Positions 37,901 to 47,450 of a stretch of DNA of 64,000 nucleotides are shown here, piece by piece; positions within the stretch are counted from its first letter, which is position 1, and each line of letters opens with the position of its first letter. The DNA is from Ideonella alba. GTDB lineage: Bacteria > Pseudomonadota > Gammaproteobacteria > Burkholderiales > Burkholderiaceae_C. The position numbers and the translations under genes are program-made. The notes under the pieces were generated by a model that searched no databases, was not told the origin of the DNA, and worked only from the letters and a program-made list of their open reading frames with translations. The stretch lies in NCBI RefSeq assembly GCF_018069875.1, contig NZ_JAGQDF010000007.1, positions 1 through 64,000 of the forward strand. Direction: 5' to 3'.

Positions 37901-38312
37901 CCACCCCCTGGTGTTCCATGAACTTGCCAAGGGCCTTCTGGATACCGGTGATGCGGGCGCCTTCGTAGGCTTCAGCATTCACCTGGTCGTACAAGGTGCG
38001 GGCCTTCTTGGCGAGCTCGTCGACCCTGCCGGGCCGATCGCCCACCTCGACCTTGACGAACTCTTCCGTCAGCTTGGTGTGCGCCTGGCGGTACTTTTCC
38101 AGCCGCTTGGTGAGCTTGTCATCCTTGCCCTCGGTGGCCTTCACGCCCGCCTCTTCCAGGGCGACATCGACCCGGTCCAGCAGCGTGTGAAGATCGACCC
38201 AGCGCCGCTGGTCTCGGTCCAGTCGGTCGGGAGGGGTCAGCCCGAAGGCTGTCATCAGGGCCTCGCCCTTGAGCTCGGCCAGGGTCGGGAGATTGGTGCC
38301 GTCGTCAGCCAT
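34941..38312 (-). CDS. Very large patatin-like phospholipase domain protein
   Basis: An 1123-residue protein with a central patatin domain (about residues 320-600): oxyanion loop GGGGKG, nucleophile elbow GTSIG (Ser near residue 357) and catalytic Asp in FYDGGLGSNAPV (near residue 568). These are the complete Ser-Asp dyad motifs of active patatin phospholipases. Flanking regions are charged and helical: about 315 residues N-terminal and more than 500 C-terminal, with no signal peptide or transmembrane helix. Ordinary bacterial patatins are about 300-400 residues. The upstream gene encodes a repeat protein 43 bases away, suggesting an operon. Role could be a membrane-attacking effector (antibacterial or phage-defence type) or lipid turnover; the sequence does not decide. 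Confidence 0.85.
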   Translation of the reverse strand: MADDGTNLPTLAELKGEALMTAFGLTPPDRLDRDQRRWVDLHTLLDRVDVALEEAGVKATEGKDDKLTKRLEKYRQAHTKLTEEFVKVEVGDRPGRVDELAKKARTLYDQVNAEAYEGARITGIQKALGKFMEHQGVESIKLGKTYTEKIQKIAKIEDPVERIDQYYELEKRIIASDLAAREQDEPGSTWQLRVDQSLSDANPKNKKAHKIKVDSGDLTDAEIGFLNAGNKKIEEAMFSVPARFQDEFRRRAGDALRNLIDSLFHGDHPPTNRQQLGQLMVEANTRLLQLLVGLKREYPPEAPPSARVRNGKLVLTKAAPKVQSLVMQGGGGKGVGYPPMLEEMNKAGTLKKVDLLVGTSIGALNATCLACGGLNDERQLLDLDPLEQALDPRHKKKERYPGVSFKGDVWPSCAGQMAKMDELTAMSIADGVKDYSEGQLGAALLDKLAELDDDTLQRLGLSNPDPAEIEAEVAKLAKKVKNQDLNASDRTSQMITFKDLAILHQLDPVNFKELTITGWEGTGAQGHTVYFNAKDFPDMPVALAARISMGLPIISPLYWKGRGPFYDGGLGSNAPVEATPGLDKFYEGKDPADAELELHSDDIPIDVQKAMAQTMLMTFDDEGKGSRNLYGDGRETTNPSTGEKVTVMGKGGVFDDANPEYDETLRKDASKVYNGGVNTLQVYHADQGTLSLGPLGGNPDEVEYAENMSRMRGLEQLDQRSDQAVEMNCGGVLDALEAMTPAEIRRMLAEGPPDPNADPLLLALHEGCESYVLVTEALGQFVDDAGPALELLRESPLCVDCVGAVDLLIEVWASYDDIDTPELQPRIELISQASGAIARLPSCLRAIVTKTVLLPLQKDLRQARADLREATQGDEDDQDNPGGEGQGGDDVAPQGFVWSRMFVAKEFIDSIRQGARQGLFNVEAAANKARDALKDACKAIEKAEAESRPDKRVEAARKAMDKLEELLRRLQTMAEVPSYAQVPTMVEMIRWFRQQAQSEHDNLQKVVQGEGSDGFGARDFLPWDGKDWKRQKKAAIRAGALEDTGASGLSGAMEDALKAVKAIAKAKPKRAAQARNQAWVGWDRVYRIAHQLHARTRDANLQNYLQQCQDAAVIERDKYAEGG

Positions 38313-38355
38313 GGTGGTTCCTCGGACTGAATAGGGGTAGATGGGCCGGCGCGGG

Positions 38356-40458
38356 TCAGGCGGTGGCCAGGCTGTCGAGCACGGACTCCAGCGCCGTCAG
38401 CGCGCCGCCGACTGTGCTGGCGACCGCCACCGTGACGCCGAACTCGTTGTCGTCACAGGCCTTGACGCGTGCATCGTTCAGCTGGCGACGAAAGCCTGCC
38501 ACCGCCGGGCCCGCCCGCTCGGCCAGCGTGGCCGGGCTCTTGCTGGTGGCCCGCTCGACATCGCTCAGGCCTGCGCGCAGCAGGCCCGCCACCTGGCTGA
38601 TGCCTTCTTCAGCCACCCACTGCAGGTTCTGGTCTTCGGTGGCCAGCAGTACCCGGGCCAGCGCCTCGAGTTGGCCGATCGATCGCTCGACGGCCACCGA
38701 CAGGTCCTTGCGCGCCGCATCCCAGCGTTGGCGCAGTTCGTCGGGATCGACCTCGCCGGTGGGGGCCGTGGTCTTCGATTCCTCCGGGGTCGCGGTGGAT
38801 TCACCCGCCAGCAGCTGCTCGGCCCGGTCCAGCAGGGCCCCTGCCTGGTCGAACTCCTTCTTGCGGGCGAACACGCCGGCCTCGGAGAGCATCAGGCGCA
38901 GCTCGTCGCCCTGCGGCGTGCCGGCCAGCTCCTTCAGGCGCGGCATCAAGCCCTTGAGTCGCTCGGTGATCTCAACGCCGGCATCGGTGCGCTGACGGGT
39001 CTCGGGCGCCGGCGGTTCCACCGGCGCGGCCAGCAGCTGTTCGACCTCGTCGAGCAGCGCATGGGCCTGGTCAAAGTCCTGCTTGCGGGCGAACACGCCG
39101 GCCTCGCTGGCCTTCAGCCGGGCATCCTCGCCACCGGGCTGTCCGGCAGCGTCCTTGATCCTGGGCAGCAGCGCCTTCAGGCGTTCGTTGAACGCGGCCG
39201 AGGCGTCCACCTTGGGTGCGTCCTGCGGGGTGTCGCCCACCGGGGCGGACTTCAGCAGTTGCTCAGCCTCGTCGAGCAACGCGTTGGCGGTGTCGAAGTC
39301 CTGCTTGCGGGCAAAGACGCCGCCCTCGCTGAGCTTCAGGCGGGCCGCATCGCCGGCCGGCGTGCCGGCCACCGACTTGAGCTGCGGCATCAGCGCCTTC
39401 AGACGCTCATTGAAGGCCAGCAGCTTGTCCTCGTTGCTCTGCAGCGGCGTCCTGGCCGAGGTCTGGGTGGGCTGGGTCGGCGCGGGTGGCGGGTTCTCGA
39501 GCAACTCGCGCAGTTCTTCGTACAGGCGGATGCCCTCGGCAAAGTCCTTGGCGTTGGCGGCCTTGTCGGCCAGGCCCATCTTCTCGACGATCTCGTCCTT
39601 GAAGTGCACCGGCTGGCGCACCGCGGCGCTCAGCGCCGGGTACAGCTCAGCCTTGATCGCCTGGTACTCGTCCGGCAGGTCGTCGGGGTCGATGGCGTCC
39701 TCGATCACCTCGCCACCGGCGAACAGCACCACCTTCTTGAAGGGCTGCGGCTTGAAGGCGTGGAACAGGCGCTCGGTGCTGCGGCCCAGACCGGAGACCG
39801 GCGTGCCCTCGATCAGCATCTGCAGCGTGGTCGGGTCGTCGGCATCGGCCACGCATTCGCCGAAGGCGATCTTCTTCAGATCGGTCTGCTTGCGCAGCGT
39901 GGCGGCCAGGCTCTTGCCGCTGCGGGTGCGGTGCAGCAGCATGCGGCTCTCGCCGGGCTTCTTGGCCAGGGCGATGGCGTAGAACATCGTGTCCTTGGCG
40001 GCCATCTTCAGCAGGCGGGTCAGGTAGGCGCGGTAGGCCTTCTCGTCGCCCAGGACCGACTTGTCCTCCTCGTCGTCGGACTCGTCCTCGTCGGCTTCGG
40101 CCTCGGCCAGCTTCTGGGCGGACTGCCGCGCGGCGTCCGTCAGCTTGCCGGCCTTCTTCAGCGCGTCGATGGTGAACTGCACCTCGTCGGCGTCGAACTT
40201 GGCCTTCTTGGGGTCCTTGGGCGGCGACTTCAGCAGCTTCTCGGCCTCGCCCACCAGTTTGCGCGCCAGCGCATCAATCTCGTCGAGCTGCCGCTCGACG
40301 GCGTCCAGCGCCTTGGCGTCGGGCGACTTGTCCAGCTGCTTCTGCGCGGCCTCGTAGGCCGCCAGGGCCTTTTCCAGGTCCTTGCCGCTGCCCAGGCACT
40401 CGGGGCCCTCGGCGCGCCACCAGGACGCGGAAAGCTGGAAGCTGCTGCTCTTCTTCAT
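38356..40458 (-). CDS. Hypothetical protein with three tandem helical repeats, upstream of the patatin gene
   Basis: A 700-residue, highly charged cytoplasmic-looking protein of unknown function. It contains three near-identical repeats at about residues 346-403, 420-476 and 495-550, each with ERLKALMPRLK, AG.P.GD..RLKLSEAGVFARKQDFD and ANALLDEAEQLL. The repeat is familiar from large uncharacterised Burkholderiales proteins and looks like a helical hairpin. Residues about 1-140 form a charged helix-rich region beginning MKKSSSFQLSASWWRAEG. Start at 40458 precedes that. It is cotranscribed with the patatin gene by position, so it may bind or deliver it. Confidence 0.75.
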   Translation of the reverse strand: MKKSSSFQLSASWWRAEGPECLGSGKDLEKALAAYEAAQKQLDKSPDAKALDAVERQLDEIDALARKLVGEAEKLLKSPPKDPKKAKFDADEVQFTIDALKKAGKLTDAARQSAQKLAEAEADEDESDDEEDKSVLGDEKAYRAYLTRLLKMAAKDTMFYAIALAKKPGESRMLLHRTRSGKSLAATLRKQTDLKKIAFGECVADADDPTTLQMLIEGTPVSGLGRSTERLFHAFKPQPFKKVVLFAGGEVIEDAIDPDDLPDEYQAIKAELYPALSAAVRQPVHFKDEIVEKMGLADKAANAKDFAEGIRLYEELRELLENPPPAPTQPTQTSARTPLQSNEDKLLAFNERLKALMPQLKSVAGTPAGDAARLKLSEGGVFARKQDFDTANALLDEAEQLLKSAPVGDTPQDAPKVDASAAFNERLKALLPRIKDAAGQPGGEDARLKASEAGVFARKQDFDQAHALLDEVEQLLAAPVEPPAPETRQRTDAGVEITERLKGLMPRLKELAGTPQGDELRLMLSEAGVFARKKEFDQAGALLDRAEQLLAGESTATPEESKTTAPTGEVDPDELRQRWDAARKDLSVAVERSIGQLEALARVLLATEDQNLQWVAEEGISQVAGLLRAGLSDVERATSKSPATLAERAGPAVAGFRRQLNDARVKACDDNEFGVTVAVASTVGGALTALESVLDSLATA

Positions 40459-40708
40459 CGGGGTCTCCCGGGCTGTGGATGCTGCGCGGCTGAATACCGG
40501 CGAACGAGTGTAGGGCGGCGTCCGCCCGCCCGGTGATTAGCCTGGATTAGCGCCGGGGCCCGGCGGGCGGCACGCACCCCTAGCCTGCATGGGCGCAGCG
40601 CCCACCAGGCCGGTCTGGCCGGTGCACACTTCCCGGCATGCCCCGGACCCGGTCGTTCCAGCCGACCGACGCCTGCGCGGGCCGCTTCCACACCCCTGGG
40701 AGGTGACG

Positions 40709-41476
40709 ATGGCCGATGCCTACGGCAGCCGCGTGCTGCGCAAGGACATGAAGGGCCCCGACGTGGTGGAGCTGCAGATCCGCCTGGCGGGCTTTCGAGG
40801 CACGATCCCCGATGGCGACTTCGGCTCGGGCACCGAGCTGCAGGTGCAGAAGTTCCAGCAGGACGTGATGGGCATGGCCAGCCCCACCCGGGTGGTCGAC
40901 CGCGCCACCTTCGAGGCGATCGATGCCTTCGCGCAGAAGTACCCCATCGACTTCAAGACGCTGCGCTGCCCCTGCGGCCATTGCAGCGGCTTCGGCAACG
41001 GGCGCTTCCGGGACACCTATGTGCCCGGCGGCGAAGGCCAGGAGCAGTTCAACCACTACGAGTACCCCGGCATCCACCGCCTGCTGCTGTGGGCGGTGCG
41101 CGCGGTCTACCACTACCTGCCGGAGCACCGCTTCAGCTTCAGCTCGGGCTACCGCTGCAGCGTGGACAACCAGCAGCACGGCCGCACCACCACCAACCAC
41201 CGCGGCAAGGCGGTGGACCTGGACATCGCGCTCAAGCCCGGCGAGAGCAAGCGCGACGATGCCGACAAGTGCAACGCGGTGCGCGGCCGCATCGTCGAGC
41301 TGTCCAACGCCCAGGTGGGCTGGGCGGCGCGCAACCGCAAGTCGCTGGAGCCCCCCGACATCGCGCCCACCTGGGTGCACTACGACGTGCGCCAGTACGA
41401 ACGTGCCTACCTGGCCGACGATTTCTTCTGCCGCGACCTGGCCGGCCTGGACCGCTTGACACCGATCACCTGCTGA
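40709..41476 (+). CDS. Peptidoglycan-binding protein with M15-type peptidase domain
   Basis: A 255-residue protein. N-terminal PG-binding domain type 1 (about residues 8-75: VLRKDMKGPDVVELQIRLAGF, DGDFGSGTELQVQKFQ). C-terminal part has the M15-like zinc-peptidase look: SFSSGYRCSVDNQQHGRTTTNHRGKAVDLDI (His/Asp ligands) and WVHYDVR (His), plus a Cys-rich segment (CPCGHCSG). No signal peptide, so it would need lysis, a dedicated secretion machine or a holin to reach the wall. GGGAGGTGACG is a strong ribosome site. Divergent from the repeat-patatin operon and may belong with it. Confidence 0.82.
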   Translation: MADAYGSRVLRKDMKGPDVVELQIRLAGFRGTIPDGDFGSGTELQVQKFQQDVMGMASPTRVVDRATFEAIDAFAQKYPIDFKTLRCPCGHCSGFGNGRFRDTYVPGGEGQEQFNHYEYPGIHRLLLWAVRAVYHYLPEHRFSFSSGYRCSVDNQQHGRTTTNHRGKAVDLDIALKPGESKRDDADKCNAVRGRIVELSNAQVGWAARNRKSLEPPDIAPTWVHYDVRQYERAYLADDFFCRDLAGLDRLTPITC

Positions 41477-41617
41477 GCGCACCGCCCCCCTTATCCAGGG
41501 GACACGGCGGCGCGCCGCAACCGGTTGCAGCCGCCAGCGGCCGCCGGACCGGGCGCTACCATCGCCGGCGTGGCGGACATCCCCCTTGCGCTGGCGCCTG
41601 TTCACCTGGCCGCCCGC

Positions 41618-44365
<2,748 letters not shown>

Positions 44366-44398
44366 AGCTTCACAGCCCAGCGGCCCCCCGGCACGTGC

Positions 44399-46363
44399 TC
44401 AGTGGTTGTGACCGTCGCCGTGGCCGTGCGGCGCCCCGGGCACGGTGGACGGGATCACATGCCCGGCCGAGCCGCGCGCGCTGAGCACCTTGGCGCGGGC
44501 GTTGAGCTGCTGGCGCTGGCCGGCCACCAGGCCGTCGAAGGCACCCACCGCATGCACCGGCTGGCCACCCACCACCGTCATCAGCACGCGGTTGCGGCCC
44601 AGCGCCTCGTCGGGCACGCTCAGGAAGTCCTTTTCCAGCACGATCAGGTCGGCCAGCTTGCCCACCTCGATCGTGCCCAGCTGCTGCTCCATGCGCAGCT
44701 GGTGCGCGGCGTTGCGGGTGATGGCGGCCAGCACGTCGTCACGCGACAGGCCCGGGTCGGCGTTGATCGGCCCTTCGAACACCGGCGCAATGAAGGCGGC
44801 GCTGTGCGGGTTGGTGGGGTCGCCCGAGCGCGTCACGCCGATCTTCAGCGCCAGAAAGGTGTCGAACGGGTCGATCGGCCAGTCGCTGCCGTGCACCACG
44901 CGGGCACCGGCGCGGCGCAGGCTGCCCGAGGGCTCCATGCGGGCGAAGCGGTCAGGCCCCAGGTGGTTCTCGGTGTCACCAATGGAGTACGGCGCGCGCT
45001 GCGCCCACTGGAAGGACATCGTGGCCATCACGTCCAGCGCCGCGAAGCGCGGGTAGTCGGCCACGGCCACGGTCTCGTCGTGGGCGATGGCCGGGCGCAT
45101 GTCGGCGCCCGGACGGGCCCGGCGCACCGCGGCCACGCTGTCCAGCGCGGTGCGCACCGCGCGCTCGCCGGTGGCGTGGAAATGCAGGTCCATACCGGCA
45201 TCGGCGGCGGCGCCCAGCAGGGCCTGCAGCGTGGTGCTGCTGTAGTAGAGCTGGCCCAGGTTGCTGCCCGGCACCCAGCGCGGCGCGGCATCGGTGCCCG
45301 CGTTCTGCAGGTAGGGGCTGAGCAGCGCGCCGGTGTCGGCCGGTGCATTCACCACGCCATCGACGAAGGCCTTCACCCAGCGCGCACGCACCGCCGGCGC
45401 GGGCGTGTCCACGTTGCGCGCCGTGCCCTGCGCCAGCGCCTGGGCCTCGGCGATTGCCTGCGCGGGCTGGGCCGTGGCCTCGGCCGGGTCCAGGTTCAGC
45501 GCCAGCTGCACGCGCGCGGTGAGCTCCCCGCTGGCGCGCAGCGCCTGGAAGACGCGCAGGTGCGGCTCACCCGCGGCGGCGTCCATGAAGCTGGTGATGC
45601 CCTGCTCGCGCAGCGCGGCCAGCGCGGCGCGGCCCTGCTTGAGCTGGTCGGCCTCGCTGTCGGGCGGGATGGCGGCCTTGAGCTGGAAGCCCGCCGCGTC
45701 TTCGCAGATGCCGGTGGGCACACCGCTGCCGTCGCGCAGGAACTTGCCGCCGGACGGGTCGGGGGTGGCAGCGCTGACACCCGCCAGCGCCAGCGCGCGC
45801 GAGTTGGCCAGCACGGTGTGGAAGTCGGACGAGGTCACCGCGATCGGCCGCGTGGTGTTCAGCCCATCGAGCAGGGCGCGCGTGGGGTCGGCGTCCAGCG
45901 CCGAGGTGGACTGGCGGTCCCAGTTCACCGCCTCCAGCCAGACATCGGGACCTGCCTCGGGTGTGGCGTCCACGCAGGCCTGCAGCCGGGCCGCCAGCTG
46001 GCTGCGCGTGAGTGGCGCATAGGCCAGGTCGCACAGCAGCAGCGCGCGGCCACCGGCCAGCGCGTGCAGGTGGGCATCGATGAAGCCGGGCATCAGCATG
46101 CGCCCGCCCAGGTCCACCACCTGGGTCTTCTGGCCGACGTAGGGCATCACCTCGGCATCGCTGCCGACGACGACGATGCGCCCCTCGCGCACCGCCACCG
46201 CCTGGGCGATGCGCCGGCCGTTGTCCATGGTCACCACCTTGCCGCTGCGCAGCACCAGGTCGGCCGGCGCCTCGCCGCCACCGCCACCACCACTGCAGCC
46301 GGCGGCCAGCGCGGCCACCAGGGCCAGCGCGGCCACCGCCGCGATCGTCTTGCTCGATGTCAT
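44399..46363 (-). CDS. Amidohydrolase family lipoprotein (YtcJ/N-acyl-amino-acid deacylase-like)
   Basis: A 654-residue metal-dependent hydrolase of the YtcJ type, anchored as a lipoprotein: a signal peptide ends at the lipobox LAAGC (Cys near residue 24), followed by a Gly-rich spacer. The amidohydrolase core includes MPGFIDAHLHALAGG (metal His-x-His), HFHATGERAVRTALD, IAHDETVAVADYPRF and VVHGSDWPIDPF. The protein ends in a His-rich GHGDGHNH, probably metal-binding. GGAGGAG precedes the ATG. Predicted to act at the outer face of the membrane on an unknown amide or ester; a LuxR regulator gene lies directly upstream with a palindrome between. Confidence 0.9.
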   Translation of the reverse strand: MTSSKTIAAVAALALVAALAAGCSGGGGGGEAPADLVLRSGKVVTMDNGRRIAQAVAVREGRIVVVGSDAEVMPYVGQKTQVVDLGGRMLMPGFIDAHLHALAGGRALLLCDLAYAPLTRSQLAARLQACVDATPEAGPDVWLEAVNWDRQSTSALDADPTRALLDGLNTTRPIAVTSSDFHTVLANSRALALAGVSAATPDPSGGKFLRDGSGVPTGICEDAAGFQLKAAIPPDSEADQLKQGRAALAALREQGITSFMDAAAGEPHLRVFQALRASGELTARVQLALNLDPAEATAQPAQAIAEAQALAQGTARNVDTPAPAVRARWVKAFVDGVVNAPADTGALLSPYLQNAGTDAAPRWVPGSNLGQLYYSSTTLQALLGAAADAGMDLHFHATGERAVRTALDSVAAVRRARPGADMRPAIAHDETVAVADYPRFAALDVMATMSFQWAQRAPYSIGDTENHLGPDRFARMEPSGSLRRAGARVVHGSDWPIDPFDTFLALKIGVTRSGDPTNPHSAAFIAPVFEGPINADPGLSRDDVLAAITRNAAHQLRMEQQLGTIEVGKLADLIVLEKDFLSVPDEALGRNRVLMTVVGGQPVHAVGAFDGLVAGQRQQLNARAKVLSARGSAGHVIPSTVPGAPHGHGDGHNH

Positions 46364-46422
46364 TGCTCCTCCGTTGTTCCAGACATGGCCTGGCAACGGT
46401 AGGCAGAACGGGCGTGCACCAA

Positions 46423-46440
46423 CCTCCTCAATTGAGGAGG
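46423..46440. promoter_or_regulatory. Perfect 18-bp palindrome, candidate LuxR-family operator
   Basis: CCTCCTCAATTGAGGAGG is its own reverse complement. It lies one base beyond the LuxR-family stop and about 60 bases upstream of the amidohydrolase ATG. The hairpin is not followed by a T-run on the minus strand, so it is a better operator candidate than terminator. Binding by the adjacent regulator is inference. Confidence 0.55.
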
Positions 46441-46441
46441 G

Positions 46442-47428
46442 TCAAGGCTTCTTGGCAGGCAGCGCCTGCCCCTCCAGCCGCCGCGCCAGCGCGGCCTTGG
46501 TGCTGACGCCCAGGCGCTGGTAGGCATCGCGCAGGTAGGTGCGCACGGTGCTGGGGCTCAGGCCCAGTTCGCGGGCGATCTGCTTGTGGGTGTGGCCATG
46601 TGCGTAGAGCAGCGCCACCCCCAGCTCACGCGGCGGCAGCAGCGGCGCCCGGCGCTGCGGCGCCAGGCCCAGCAGCCACAGCTCGCCACAGCGCTGCAGC
46701 GACAGGCGTCGGCGCCCCACGCGCAGCGACGTGGCCCCTGCCCCCAAGCCCGCGGTCAGCTCGGCCGGCAACTGCGTGCCCTGCCAGGCCGGAAAGCGCT
46801 CGCGCAGCCACAACCCCAGACGCGCATCCAGGTAGACGAACTCGCCCGCCGCGTCCACCAGCGCATGCGCGTCAGCACCCGCCCGGGCCTGGCCCAGCAG
46901 CGCGGTCACGCGCCGGCTCCAGCGCTGCATCAGGTGCGCGCTGAACAGCTCGAACAGGCGCCGCTGCGCCGCCTCGAAGGCCGGCGCCTGCTGGCCGCGG
47001 TACAGCGCGATGAAGTGCATCAGCCCGCTGCCCGGCAGCGCCCGCGTGATCGCCAACGCATGGAACAGGTCATGGCGCGTGGCAAAGGCCTCCACCGCCG
47101 GCTCGGGGTCGGCATAGCCGCTGGACCACACGGCCGCATCCAGCTGCTGCATCGACGCCGCCGCAAAGCGGTCCACCGCCCCGATGCGGTTCCACTCGCG
47201 CGCGAAGTCGGCCCCCAGGTTCAGCCGCCCGCTCAACCAGTTGCGCGGCGCCAGGCCGTCCATGCCGCCCGAGCATTCGCCCCACCAGGCCGCATCAAAG
47301 GGCACCAGCGCCCGCAGCGCGGCCATGCCGTCGGACATCAGCCGGGCGGGCGAGGCGGTGGGGGGCAGCTCGTCGAGGGTGAGGAGTGCGGTGCTGAACG
47401 ACTCGAGGGTCTTCAGGGAGGTGGGCAT
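46442..47428 (-). CDS. LuxR family transcriptional regulator
   Basis: A 328-residue regulator. The C-terminal part (about residues 265-322) is a LuxR helix-turn-helix: LPPRELGVALLYAHGHTHKQIARELGLSPSTVRTYLRDAYQRLGVSTKAAL, here with Leu in place of the more usual Thr/Ser at the motif start. The N-terminal about 260 residues contain a GAF-like or sensory region (PFDAAWWGECSGGMDG, FIALYRGQQAPAFEAAQRRLFELFSAHL). It is transcribed toward the amidohydrolase gene, 78 bases away. Ligand unknown; probably activates the amidohydrolase gene. Confidence 0.9.
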   Translation of the reverse strand: MPTSLKTLESFSTALLTLDELPPTASPARLMSDGMAALRALVPFDAAWWGECSGGMDGLAPRNWLSGRLNLGADFAREWNRIGAVDRFAAASMQQLDAAVWSSGYADPEPAVEAFATRHDLFHALAITRALPGSGLMHFIALYRGQQAPAFEAAQRRLFELFSAHLMQRWSRRVTALLGQARAGADAHALVDAAGEFVYLDARLGLWLRERFPAWQGTQLPAELTAGLGAGATSLRVGRRRLSLQRCGELWLLGLAPQRRAPLLPPRELGVALLYAHGHTHKQIARELGLSPSTVRTYLRDAYQRLGVSTKAALARRLEGQALPAKKP

Positions 47429-47450
47429 GGGGGCAGTGTAGGACCCGCTC

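Noticed and set aside
35331-38330. Very long open frame on the plus strand opposite the patatin gene (and similar long frames opposite many other genes)
   Set aside because: High GC produces long antisense frames. The minus-strand product has clear patatin motifs and codon bias; the plus-strand product has low complexity and no family features.
46423-46440. Palindrome as a rho-independent terminator of the LuxR gene
   Set aside because: No T-run follows it on the minus strand; promoter position favours an operator.
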